64,000 nucleotides of DNA from Lumbricus terrestris (Eukaryota > Annelida > Clitellata > Crassiclitellata > Lumbricidae), in the NCBI GenBank assembly GCA_949752735.1, contig OX457047.1:32817780-32881779 (forward strand). Reading direction: 5' to 3'. Positions 34,156 through 44,599 of the stretch are shown here, in pieces; the first letter of the stretch is position 1, and the number at the start of each line of letters is the position of its first letter. The translations under genes and the position numbers were made by a program. The notes beneath the pieces were generated by a model. It searched no databases and was not told where the DNA came from. It saw only the letters and a list, made by a program, of their open reading frames with translations.

Positions 34156-34580
34156 CGCTAGAGAGAGTATGACGTATCTGCCCTGCAATAAGATTTGAAG
34201 TCAAAAATTTAGCCTACAACGCCCGTTACGTAACGACCAATCATAGGCGATTTCTTATACCGACCAATCACACACAGTCTTACAGCATCGATTTGAAAAA
34301 TAAATTAAATGCATTTTTAATAATAAAACGAAAATGTCGATGCTCGCTTGTTAATTTTGCAGTTTCTTGCAATATTGACAAGTAAACATCGACAAGTTCG
34401 TCTTATTATAAAAATGCTGGCACTAGTTTAGTTATTTTTCCAGATCGATGCTGTAAGACTGTGATTGGTCAGTATGAGAATCGCCTATGATTGGTCGGCA
34501 CAACTTTAGACAGATATGATGTGATTGGTCGGCACGACTTTCGTCGACTTCAATATAGAGACTGGGTACTCTCTCTAGTG
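34156..34580. mobile_element. Fold-back (long inverted repeat) element, about 425 bp
   Basis: The arms of roughly 150-170 bases are inverted. The left arm has CTAGAGAGAGTA, ccaatcataggcga and cttacagcatcgat. The right arm has atcgatgctgtaag, tcgcctatgattgg and TACTCTCTCTAG. The right end reads TAGTG, and the left begins CGCTA where CACTA would match. No clear target duplication was found, so the superfamily is open. Confidence 0.8.
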
Positions 34581-34589
34581 ATATATTTA

Positions 34590-35325
34590 TTATATAATAC
34601 ACCTCTATGCATATAACCATAAAATTAAATATGTTTATTACGATGTCTGTACACCAAAATAAGGATAGCAATTTGTTAAATAAAGAATATTCTTATCTTT
34701 ATCTTATCTTAAATCAGCACTTGTGACGTTAAGTCATTATCCACAACAGTACTGTCCACTTAATTATTAGACAATGCAAGTGAACAATGGAAAATAGCAC
34801 CTACACGACAAAGTACATAAACACGTCATAATTATCTGTAGACATCATTTGAAAAAGATCAGTTAACAGAAAGATCAGGTTATATTAACTACCAAAATTA
34901 AATCTTCTGTGTTGCTCATTATGTCTTACTGCAATTCCTGATCTCCGCATCTACATATGATTAATTTTAGACCATGGTCCTCAGTGTGATGCTCCTTGAT
35001 TTACCCAGCATAAAGGAGAATTCTGTATTACACCTAATCTACTGACACCTTTCCAAAACCCAAGGTACAACTGCACGTACACAAGACATTTATTCATTAC
35101 TTAAAACTTTAATGAAGAGACTTCAAGAGAGTGTATTATTACACACGACTGAAAAACCAATATGCAGCACAGCACGTCATCAATGTGCTAAATCTCATTT
35201 CATTTTATTTGTCAGAGGTATTAACAAATGAGCTTTACAACGACATTTCCAAACCTGACAACTTAGTCAATTGTATCATCATCGTAAACTCGTAATTTCT
35301 ACGGCACCCAAAAAGCGTAGTCATG
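34590..35325. other. No recognised feature
   Basis: AT-rich. It includes a tctttatcttatctta run at 34690, and nothing else was recognised. Confidence 0.45.
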
Positions 35326-35333
35326 AAGACCAG

Positions 35334-37671
35334 TAGGGTGGTCCAAAAAAATAAAATTCAAGCTAGATACCAAAGCGCCCTCTCAGTTTGTTAGACCTGT
35401 CAATAGTATTATTGAGACCAAATTTCAGCTTCCCAGTCCAACTGGAAGGCGGTGCTCAACGACATCGAAATATTACCATGTAGTTGTATTAGCAATAAAT
35501 CTTGATGTCTTTGAGCTTGATCAAAAACCTCAACCCTTGTCATGTAGATGAACTTGAAATAAATTCTGTTGCACTATCATACTTATTACAGTCAGTGCTA
35601 GCTACTTGACAGCTGTTTAGCCATCGAGTGACAAGTGCATTTTGATAGCAATAACACTTCAGGTGATCTGATCATGAAGCATTGAGATTGTTGGTCACAA
35701 TTACTGCAGCGCTTATGTGCGATCCTTTTGTCCTGCCATTTTCACGGAAAACCATTCATATGTAGTGCTTAAGAAGCCAAGATGGAGCATGCTGAAGCTG
35801 TAGGATCTGAATTTGTACGAAATTAACCACTTGCAGTACACTGGAAATGTTGACCGCCTTTGAGTGCTAGCTTCAGGTGATGGTGTCGCTAAACTCTTTG
35901 GTATGCCCAAATGTCCCTCTATGACAGGATATAATTTAAATCCAAGGTCATTCATCATCTTCTGAAGTTATTGAGACTCGCTGATAATGACTAAGACTTG
36001 ATCTTTGACACAACACCGGACGTTTTGGTGAAGTGTACGTTTTTCTGGAAAAGAGGATATGTAAAATGTTCCTGTGGTTGGCCTGCTGTCGTCATTGTGA
36101 TGGAGTTGATTTAAGCCAAAATCTTCATCTTGTGTTGTTGCCCATCTAATCCAAATAGAATCCAATCTTAAAGAGATTTAAAGCTGTGTGGGATGGTGTG
36201 ACACGTGACAACATACGAGTACTGAAAGTCGTATCCGCTACTGAAGCCTCCCATGAGAGAGCGATCAGTTTCATCAAGTAGACTGCTGAAATTAAAGTCA
36301 ATTTCAGAGACGACTACCAAGAAGTCATTGAGGTGTCAATGGTTGTCCTTGGAAGTCAGCCCTCAATAAGAAACTCAATTTACCACGCACGTTGAATGGC
36401 CAGGTTACTGTATGCCATCAAAATATGCCGACATACCAATCAACGCGACGTATTCAATCTGATGATGACGGAAGAAACTCAGATTCATCCATTTGTGTGA
36501 TTTGGTTCCTTTCTTCACTCAAAGGCATGGATACAGGCCTCCTCTTGCTCTTGAATGGCCAGGTTACTGCACATCATCAAAATAATTGTACGATTTAGCA
36601 ATCAACGTGAAGTATTCAATCTAAGGGAATAGAAAAACTCAGATTCATCCTTTTGTGTATCATCTTGCTGCTGAAACTCCAGGCCACGATCTGTCAATTT
36701 TAATTGATATAGGACTTTTGATTCAGGTGACTATTATTTGTAGGAGCTCAACGTTGCTGCCATGAATGTTCTAGAAAATTATCAATACTTAGTGCCTTTC
36801 AGGCTGAATGTCTGACACTATTATGCTGCCATCTGCCTGATATGGTTCAGATAAGGTGAAGATTTTTTACGGAATGACTGCAAATCCTAGTGAAAGGATG
36901 TTGATGGTAGTGCTGCCATACAGAAGGAGGGGGATTGCCTGGGCGAGTTTGCAACCCAGTGAACACTGACACTACTGCCACGCCTGAAATTTGGTGATTC
37001 CTTTTTATACTTACACCAGTGCAATAGCCTGACGATGATGATTATCAGCAGGGTAGAGGCTGAAGTCAGCAATTGACAGTGGTAAACGACATGGCTGAGA
37101 GAAGTGTGAAGTTGCTCAAGGAATTAAACTGACTCATCACTGATGAAGAAGAAAGCAGTATTTTCTCCAAGTGGTTGAGGCAAATAGAAAAGCTGTCCCC
37201 ACTCAATCAACAAAGAAATATGCTGTTGACACTGTGCTTGCAAAGCCTTCAACAGTGTAGACGTCATCGTATGTTTGGAGTCATAAAACGAGAACAATAG
37301 ACATCCGTGGATTTAACGATGTTTTTGACATTTTTTGACATTTTCCATATTTAAAACCTGCTGAAATTTTATATTTCAAGCTCACCAATTGTTTAAGTGT
37401 CACACATATTGTCATGTTACAGTAATGTATCATCTATCTTGAAATAAAGCACAATTGTATTGGAATATATGCTCAACACATTGATTTCTACAATTAACGT
37501 CTTTTCATTGGCCCATGCAAAGTAAGACAGTCGTTGAGCACCGCCTTCCAGTTGGAATAGGAAGCTGAAATTTTGTCTCAATAATACTATTGATAGGTCT
37601 AACAAACTGGGAGGGCGCCCTGGTTTTTAGCTTGAACTTTATTTTTTACCATGTATCGGTGAACCACACTA
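35334..37671 (+). mobile_element. 2.3-kb DNA transposon with long TIRs, TSD aagaccag
   Basis: The left end TAGGGTGGTCC and right end GGTGAACCACACTA belong to inverted repeats of about 150 bases (gcgccctc-cagtttgttagacct; ttccaactggaaggcggtgctcaacga). The exact 8-bp duplication aagaccag is at 35326-35333 and 37672-37679. The TIR start fits YARNG. The interior holds a decayed protein gene on the plus strand (see 36211-37250). An 8-bp TSD suggests hAT-like integration, but the long TIR and the protein do not look like a standard hAT, so the superfamily is left open. Confidence 0.93.
36211..37250 (+). pseudogene. Decayed transposase-like gene of the 2.3-kb element
   Basis: One plus frame from 36211 reads DNIRVLKVVSATEASHERAI and on through SFIK-stop-TAEIKVNFRDD. 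After further stops it reads MARLLYAIKI, with TGA where a tryptophan codon TGG would fit. Near 37078 another frame reads VVNDMAERSVKLLKELN, then ITDEEESSIFSKWL. From memory, the pair (R)WMA-x-x-x-Y-x-(L/I)-K-I and VND-x-AER-x-V-K-L belongs to a multi-copy, uncharacterised invertebrate protein family. A duplication of 159 bases (gaatggccaggttactg at 36394 and 36553) interrupts it. Stops and frameshifts make it non-functional. Transposase function is inferred from position between the TIRs. Confidence 0.5.
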
Positions 37672-37739
37672 AAGACCAGCTTACTTATACACAGGCGCTC
37701 AATCAAAGTTGACATTCATGAGATAATATCTTATGGAAA

Positions 37740-37930
37740 GCTTGAAGGTTCGGTCAATACGATCAGGCCAGCGCAGAGAGCGCTTCTGAGTAGGTTTCTT
37801 GAAGAGGCGCTATATAAATGTTCGGGATCAATACATTCAGTACCAAACATCCAAGATATGAGCGCCTCTGAGTAGCTTCTTGAAGGGGCGCTATATAAAT
37901 GCTCTGAACGAATGAATGAATGAATGATAT
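37740..37930 (+). mobile_element. Two adjacent L2-like LINE 3' tails
   Basis: gagcgcttctgagtaggtttcttgaagaggcgctatataaatg (37779-37822) is followed by a second gagcgcctctgagtagcttcttgaaggggcgctatataaatg and then (GAAT)n. Both carry the final SASE/STOP-like codons. Confidence 0.85.
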
Positions 37931-37952
37931 AGTATTAGAATAATACAGTACT

Positions 37953-38160
37953 GGGGCGTGGTGGTGTAGTGATGACGCCAGTGCTTTGAAGCGGGTTCCA
38001 GGTTTGAATCCACATCAAGCCGCCATGTAGGGACCTTGATCAAGTCCTTTACTCGCAATTGCTTGGGCGCCTCGGCGTGAAACTCCGATGCAGTGTCCGT
38101 GCTGTAGTCGGGAGCGCCTCTGAGTAGCGAGTTTGAAGGGGGTGAGCTATAGAAATGGAG
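37953..38160 (+). mobile_element. tRNA-derived SINE, full length
   Basis: A box tggtgtagtga at 37962, B box ggtttgaatcc at 38001, the standard body, and the 3' end gtagtcgggagcgcctctgagtag with a degraded gagctata tail. It directly follows the LINE tails at 37740-37930. Confidence 0.95.
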
Positions 38161-39045
38161 ATATAACAGAATAACTGAATCACTTTTTTAAGAATTCCAA
38201 ACACAACAATCATTCAAATTCGTCGCTTGAAATGGTTGCAGTAATCTAGGTGCTGGAAAGGATGAGACAAGAAACTCACATCAAGCTATTGGGATTAAAT
38301 AATTATATATAATTAATATCTGATAATAGATAACTGTCTGTCTGCAATTAATTGCTCCTGTATGATATCCATCAACACAGGAATGGGTATAAAAATTATA
38401 AATCATTTATATCATGTGATGTATGATATACATCAAGAATAAGAACACACAATAAAAACATCAAATAAATCCCTTTTTTAGTTAATCCATTGTTTATTAC
38501 CCCATTGTTTATTGCCTCATTGTTTCTTACCATATTGATCCGTGTTGAGTTAAGGCAGAGGGAAGGTATCCTGATGGAACTATCTAGGCCTATAAGTTTC
38601 CATAGTTACTGCCATTGTATCCGCTTTTTGTAACTGTCACCATGTCATGGTCGTAAACATGTTTTCGTAAATCGGCCACATCTAGCTGGATTATCAGACG
38701 CAGTAACAACTGTATGCATTGCCTTCATCATTATTTTATTATGAGCTACAGTTTATAGTATAATTGTGGATTTGTCTGTGTCCGTTTCTTGGAAACAATC
38801 AATGAATTTAATTTAGTTGAATTGGAAATGTCACATAAGAATGGAAAAATAAAGGTAGGGGGTAAATAAAGCCAAGAAATGTTCAAACAATCAACTTGGT
38901 TTCGGTATATACTATTAAAGTGTAATATGCAAAAGGCTTCTGCTAAATGCTGAGAAGGTTAAAGAGCAAGACACTAAGCACCATGGATGTTCTACATATG
39001 TAAACAAAAATCATAATGTAAAAAATTGCAATACTAATGGTAATC

Positions 39046-39388
39046 CAAGGCCGTAGCTAGGGGGTGTTTTGGGTGTTTGAACACCCCCCAAAATGGAAAA
39101 TGCAAAAAAACTTTAATGCATTTACGAGCACATGATGTAAAAAGCATGAAATAAAACCATGAAAACACCCCCCCCCCAAAATGGAAAAATGGTAAAAAAA
39201 TAATTGACTGATTGGTCATATTTTGTGAAAATTTCGATCGGATGACTAAACAAAAAAAATAAGGTCATCATTTTTTTGGAAGGGAAATTGAGACACTTTT
39301 TTGAAGATGACTAAAAATAGGTCATCAGGTTTTTGGGAAGGGAAATTTGTGAAACACTCCTCGAAATAAAATCCTGGCTACGGCCTTG
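39046..39388. mobile_element. hAT-like MITE, CAAGGCCGTAG family, TSD tggtaatc
   Basis: The perfect inverted termini CAAGGCCGTAGCTAGG and CCTGGCTACGGCCTTG (one internal mismatch) are flanked by exact tggtaatc (39038-39045, 39389-39396). Two gatgact...ggtcatca modules lie inside. Confidence 0.96.
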
Positions 39389-39394
39389 TGGTAA

Positions 39395-39585
39395 TCGTAA
39401 TCTCCAAATTTCCAAAGCGCCACTTGAAAGTCAAGCGCAAGGCATCAACTTAATAACGAGCCCTGAGTCAAGTCAGAAGGGTTGTCCAAAAGAGTGATCC
39501 ATAGGTGGTTGTAGTCCGGTTACCAAAGAATCAGAGGTAGAGTAGCTGTAAAGGTGGGTGGCGTTTAGGTCGAGAGTTGGAAGGT
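39395..39585 (-). mobile_element. Repeat family R, copy 1 (retroelement 3' end)
   Basis: It starts tcgtaatctccaaatttcc, then gcgccacttgaaagtcaagc, aggcatcaactta and gtcagaagggttgtcc. Read in reverse it ends gcgctttggaaatttggaga, which resembles LINE 3' ends. Other copies lie at 39912-40590 and 63062-63425. Confidence 0.75.
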
Positions 39586-39590
39586 GGAAG

Positions 39591-40122
39591 ATCATTTTAT
39601 TATGAGCTACAATTTATAGTATTATTGTGAATTTCTCTGTGTCCGTTTCTTGGAAACAATCAACGAATTTAATTTAGTTGAATTGGAAACACATAAGAAT
39701 GAAAAAATAAAGGTAGGTGGTGGCAAATAAGGCCAAACGTTCAAACATCACATTCAACTTGGTTTCGGTAGGCTATACTAAGTGCAATCAATCGTAATTT
39801 ATATAGCACCCCTTCAAGGTACCTACAATACGCAAAAGGCTTCTGCTAAATGCTGAGAAGATTAAAGCGCATGACACCGAGAAAATTGCAAGGCAATACT
39901 AATCATAATCGTAATCGTAATCTCAAAATTTCCAAAGCGCCACTTGAAAGTCAAGCGCAAGGCATCAGCTTATTAACGAGAGCTGTATCAAGTCAGAAGG
40001 GTTGTCCAGAAGAGTAATCCATAGGTGGTTGTAGTCCGGTTATTAAAGAATAGAGTAGAGTAGAGTAGAGTAGCTGTAAAGGTGGGCGGCGTTTAGGTCG
40101 AGAGTTGGAAGGTGGAAGATCA
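39591..40122. repeat. Local direct duplication, copy 2 (empty-site allele of the MITE)
   Basis: It matches copy 1 but reads straight through the MITE position (aatactaatcataatcg at about 39895). It also has an extra LINE-type tail block (caatcgtaatttatatagca) at 39785-39830. The tract from about 39912 on, with caaatttccaaagcgccact, is repeat family R. Confidence 0.92.
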
Positions 40123-40590
40123 GGATAGTCAGGGTAAGAGTGCCAGGGTAGGATTAAGGCATGTTCAACATGTTTGGCCGAACAGGGTCCCACACTTTAG
40201 GGGGCCCCACACATGCGAGGAAAAAATTTTAGAAATTTTTTAGATTTAAAAAAAATTCAACCAAATGACTAAAAAAGGTCATCAACTTTTTCGGAGGGAA
40301 ATAATCGGTATAATCTACGAAATTTTCTACCAAACGACTAAAAAATAGTCATCAGAATTTTCGGCCGAAGATCAACAAAAAATTTCCCGAACAGGGCCCA
40401 CATTTCTTAATCCGACCCTGAAAAGTGCCTAAAGAGTTGAGACTTTAGTTTTGAATGGAAAGCCCGAGGAGTGATGTTATTGTGACTACTCATAGTAATA
40501 TTTATAGCAGCAGCTATTTTAATCAATGCTACATAGAGGAAAGCTCCATCTCAAATGAACCAAAAGATAGACACCTGAAATAGGGCATCA
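39912..40590 (-). mobile_element. Repeat family R, copy 2, split by a MITE at 40144-40420
   Basis: The R sequence runs from tcgtaatctcaaaatttcc to gtcagggtaagagtgc, and resumes after the MITE as ctaaagagttgagactttag. A related stretch at 54380-54480 (gtttaggtcaagagt...gaggtgagactttggttttt) lacks the insertion. Confidence 0.75.
40144..40420. mobile_element. hAT-like MITE, CAGGGTCGGATTAAG family
   Basis: The ends CAGGGTAGGATTAAG and CTTAATCCGACCCTG are inverted with one mismatch. The target duplication is aagagtgc/aaaagtgc (7 of 8). The interior carries aatgactaaaaaaggtcatc and acgactaaaaaatagtcatc modules. Confidence 0.93.
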
Positions 40591-40639
40591 TCAAGTGCAG
40601 ATAATTATAATAAAACAAACTGGACTCTGTTCCGCAACT

Positions 40640-40745
40640 CCGCCACTGGTTGCACTTTGCCAGTGCCAGTCCCAAGCCTGGATAAAGGAGGAGGGCGTCG
40701 CTAATGGTCTTTGTTACTACACAGTGACGTTAAACTGCAACTACA
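40640..40745 (-). mobile_element. Fragment of the cctcctccttt-GGGACTGGC family
   Basis: Read on the minus strand: gccctcctcctttatccaggcttgggactggcactgg. Compare 26966, 54265 and 56440. Confidence 0.45.
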
Positions 40746-41457
40746 CTCTGTTCCACAGTTCAAGGCATCCTACAGAGACGAAGACAAATGCCGCCTTAAA
40801 AATATAATCATATTGGATATTGGTCCAAAGACCAATCCCGTCTGGCACAAATCCAAACCGGCTTAAGGGTGAATTTAAGTGGGTCGTAAATTTAAGAGCA
40901 AAACAACTTGTCAGTGAAAAAGATTCCGATGCAGAACTTTCAGAAACTGAAGCGGACATTAATTTATAATCTTGTGCAGCAACATATGGCAAAACAACAG
41001 AACTGGGAAAGTCATTATAAAAGATATGGCAGCTGCAGAAAAAGTCCATAGTTTGATCCTAACATATCTCCGAACCTAATTATTTTTGCACAAAGTTAAC
41101 CTCTCTTTTAACTTTACTTTTTTTAAATTAACATACCTGGGAACTTCATTATTTAAAAAAATTGCATATGTATATAATTATAATGATTAACATAGCTAGC
41201 CCCAGAATGCAGCCACCCTGCAGCCAACCGCTATTTAAAACTTTATACGATAACTTGCAAGTTTTTGAGAAAAGAATTCAAATAACAGTTTCAGGTGATT
41301 TTTTAGATGCTCTAAGTTAACTAGTAATAATATGCCGCTGGCCAAAGTTTAGAAACAAAGAAACAAAAAATCTCAACCGAAACATGCTCTTGGTGACTGT
41401 CCATTATGGGTTGTCCCCAACAGCAAACTATGCACTTTCCTCTTCCTAAGAGGATAA

Positions 41458-41521
<64 letters not shown>

Positions 41522-41596
41522 TTGTGTGTGTGCATGCACGCGGCACTGCATGCGTGTGTGTGTGTGTGTGTGTGTGTCTGTGTGTGTGTGTGTGCA
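41458..41596. repeat. (TG)n microsatellite with interruptions
   Basis: Three TG runs separated by tacgttt, tgcgttt and tgcatgcacgcggcactgc. Confidence 0.97.
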
Positions 41597-42044
41597 GGTG
41601 TGTTAGTGCTCATGTGCGTGCATATATTTAATATATATATACCTTTATACAAATGTAGAGCATGGCAAGGTAAAGCAATAAAAAACCAGACAAGGATCGA
41701 GAAACACTCAGCGATAACAACATAGACAAAAAAACAACAACTAGAAAAGAAGAGCAGTCTCTGAACGAAGCCCTGGAGCAACTATGGTATGCATGAAGTG
41801 ATAATGACCTCATTTCCTCCCAGCCTCGGCATATAAGGATGGTTGGTCAGACCTTCTGCATGCCTCACCAAGTCGTCTTTCCAGTGTGTGGTCAATTTAG
41901 GCCTACTCATTATAATTGTTGAATTGGCTACAGGGCACAGATCCGACATAAATCTTGACACCATTTCAGCCCTGGAAGTGATGTGAAACTCGACCTGCTG
42001 ACTACTAGACTGTTCAACATCAAACTAGCAAGACTAGGAGAAAA

Positions 42045-42115
42045 ACTACTAGCAGGCAGACATGCAGGCACGCATGCACGCACGCATGCAGGCAGACATG
42101 CAGGCACGCAGACGT
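42045..42115. repeat. gcaggcacgcat-type short tandem repeat
   Basis: Imperfect gcaggca and acgcatgc units. Confidence 0.8.
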
Positions 42116-42900
42116 AGAAATAGAAACAAAATGGAGGCAAACCAGTGATTCAACAAATGCTTTGCCTCTGCCCATGCAGTCTGGATGGAATATCTCTGAA
42201 TGAATGTCAACTGCCAGCTTTGCTTAATCTCTCCAACATCTCACTTCCAGCAACACTCTCTCGTGTCATGGCCTGGAAGGAAGTTTCCAGGTTCTATTTC
42301 CTCGGCGTTGATTTCCCTTTTAAGCAATCGAACACCGGTCGGGCGTGAGGAAAGCACAAAAATGGAAAAAGGAACGGCAGCAGTGGCAGGGAAACGACTA
42401 AACACCGATACGACTGACAGATGGAAATCGGCCGCAAATGTAAATTATTAATAGTTTACCAAGAAACTTTACGGCTCTTGCGAACTGTTGAAGATAAGAA
42501 TTATCGGCAAACAAACAATTACCGCAGACCTATAGTAGGGCTCTGTGGTCCATGTTGAAGTATTGCCCAGTGATTCAAGTCACTTTACGGCTATCATGAA
42601 TTTATATAGCTCTTGTTAAAGATAAAGTGCTATTCCTGTGAAAGGAAGCTTTTAATGACCTATCCAACTGTTGAAACATATTCAGCATTGTCTGGAAGAG
42701 TGTATATCACTGTTCAGTCAGTGAAGACACATGCTTACAATTTTACAATTACAATTTTACAATTTATTTACATTGTATTTACAATAGAAAATCAAGTGGC
42801 ACAATAAGCATGCAATCAGAAAACTTTTACTTGGTATAAGCAAATATTGTCAATAATATTATTGACCTCAATCTTGAGAAGCCTCCATTTGTTTGTATGT

Positions 42901-43111
42901 GCACTTGTTATAGCGCCCCTTCAAGCTCTCTCTCTACTCAGAGGCGCTCCCGACTGCAGAGCGGACACTGCAACGGAGTTTCACGTCAAAGCGCTGAGCA
43001 ATTGCGAGTGAGGGACTTGCCCAAGGTCCCTACGCGGCGACGTGAGGTGGATTCGAATCTCGAAAATTCCGGCTTCAAGGCAACGACGCCACCACAACAC
43101 CACCGCGCCCC
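42901..43111 (-). mobile_element. tRNA-derived SINE, full length
   Basis: Minus strand: head ggggcgcggtggtgttgtgg, B box altered to gattcgaatcc, complete body, and the LINE-like end cgggagcgcctctgagtaga with the gcgctata tail. Confidence 0.93.
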
Positions 43112-43120
43112 ACTTTCATG

Positions 43121-43387
43121 CATACCATAGTATGATAGCCTACTACAGTGCCACTATCATACCATAGTGCTATAGGTCTATTATAGTGCCACTCTCATAC
43201 TATAGTCATACTATTCTGCCACTGGTATATTCTATGGTGTCAGTGTCATACTGTAGTACCATTCCATAGTCCCACGGTCATAATAATAGTAGTGTCATTT
43301 CATTGTCCCATGCATGATCGTATTATAGTGTCATTCCATGGAACAATGGTCATACTCAGTATCATTCTATAGAACAATGGTCATACT
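43121..43387. repeat. Degenerate tandem repeat around catactatagtgccact
   Basis: Blocks such as gtgccactatcatacc, gtgccactctcatac and ttctgccactggtat recur at about 25-35 base spacing. The array is old and imperfect, and the MITE at 43388 inserted in it. Confidence 0.6.
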
Positions 43388-43710
43388 CAAGGGCGGATAC
43401 AGAAATTTTCGAAGGGGCGGGGGCCCAAATTTTCGGTCTTGAAACAGGGACAAATTTTCGTCTTGGTCGCTGAAAAATCTGATGACCTTTTTTTAGATAT
43501 CATTTTATCCGTCAAAAAAGTTGATGACTTTAAACAAATTTGCCGTACGGACCTAGTGCCCGGACTTCCATGGGCGTGGGAAGGGGCCTACGGAATTACT
43601 CAAGGAGGCCACATCAACTTTCCGAGCCAAAATAGCTGGTCAAAAATAAAGAAATTTCTAAATGGGGGGCCATGGCCGGATTGCCCCCCCCCCTTCTAGA
43701 TCCGCCCCTG
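43388..43710. mobile_element. hAT-like MITE, TSD gtcatact
   Basis: The ends CAAGGGCGGATAC and GATCCGCCCCTG are imperfect inverted repeats. The exact 8-bp duplication gtcatact lies at 43380-43387 and 43711-43718. The interior has gatgaccttttttt and gtcaaaaaagttgatgact modules. The 87-codon open frame inside is not conserved between copies. Confidence 0.94.
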
Positions 43711-44248
43711 GTCATACTTGCTACAAATGTTTATGCTATAGTATCATCTAGTGTCATGGTCAAATCAGAGTGTACTGTCCAACTACACAAGATGATAAAA
43801 ACAAATGGATGCTTCTGAATGAAACTGAGATAGACTGAAAGTTAAAAAGCATCGGGAAAGCATAGATCAACCAACACGCTCGTCAAAGTTCAAACTTCGA
43901 ATATCATCAAATGCCCTTTGCACATGAAATAAGACAGCTCAGTTTGTCATGCGAAGTCATCTCGTGTCATGTCATATCATGTCACATTGTCATCGTGACT
44001 TTGCAGCGGGTGAGCGCATGAATTGGCCCTTGCTGCCAAGTGTCTTCTTCAGTCGCAAGTCGAATTCATTAAGCCAGAAATAATAATAGCAACAATAGCA
44101 ATAACAGCAAAAATAATTATTGATAATACCAGGAGTTACAGAACACCATAATAGTCCTGCCTACGTAAAAGAAATGGGGGCTGTACATGACTCAAAAAAA
44201 TCAATGATGGTTGACAAAAGATATTCGTAATGGTAGTGTAGCTTTAAT

Positions 44249-44428
44249 CATCATCGTCGTCGTCGTCATCATCATCATCGTCATCATCATCATCATCATC
44301 ATCGTCATCATCACAGTAAAAATCATCATTATCATCATCATCATCATCATCACCATCATCATAAAAATGATAATAATATTCACTTCCGTTATCATCATCA
44401 CCATCATCACCATCACCATCACCATCAC

Positions 44429-44481
<53 letters not shown>
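44249..44481. repeat. (ATC)n trinucleotide repeat
   Basis: Long ATC/GTC/ACC triplet run giving poly-Ile, poly-Met or poly-His/Ser frames (up to 159 codons), all artefacts. Confidence 0.97.
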
Positions 44482-44534
44482 ACAATGCACTACAACTGCC
44501 TCCTACACAGACACGACTGACAAAAACTGCTCCA

Positions 44535-44536
<2 letters not shown>

Positions 44537-44587
<51 letters not shown>
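44537..44587. repeat. (TA)n repeat
   Basis: An uninterrupted TA run of about 50 bases. Confidence 0.97.
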
Positions 44588-44589
<2 letters not shown>

Positions 44590-44599
44590 ATCGCCTACA

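Larger units (their letters stand above)
38728..39590. repeat. Local direct duplication, copy 1 (with later MITE insertion)
   Basis: From tattatgagctaca through tgtccgtttcttggaaac, aacttggtttcggta and ggcttctgctaaatgctgag, to gtttaggtcgagagttggaa, it matches copy 2. It holds the 343-bp MITE at 39046-39388 that copy 2 lacks. Confidence 0.93.

Noticed and set aside
34156..34580. Assignment of the fold-back element to CACTA/EnSpm
   Set aside because: The right end is TAGTG, but the left end reads CGCTA and no clean 3-bp duplication was found.
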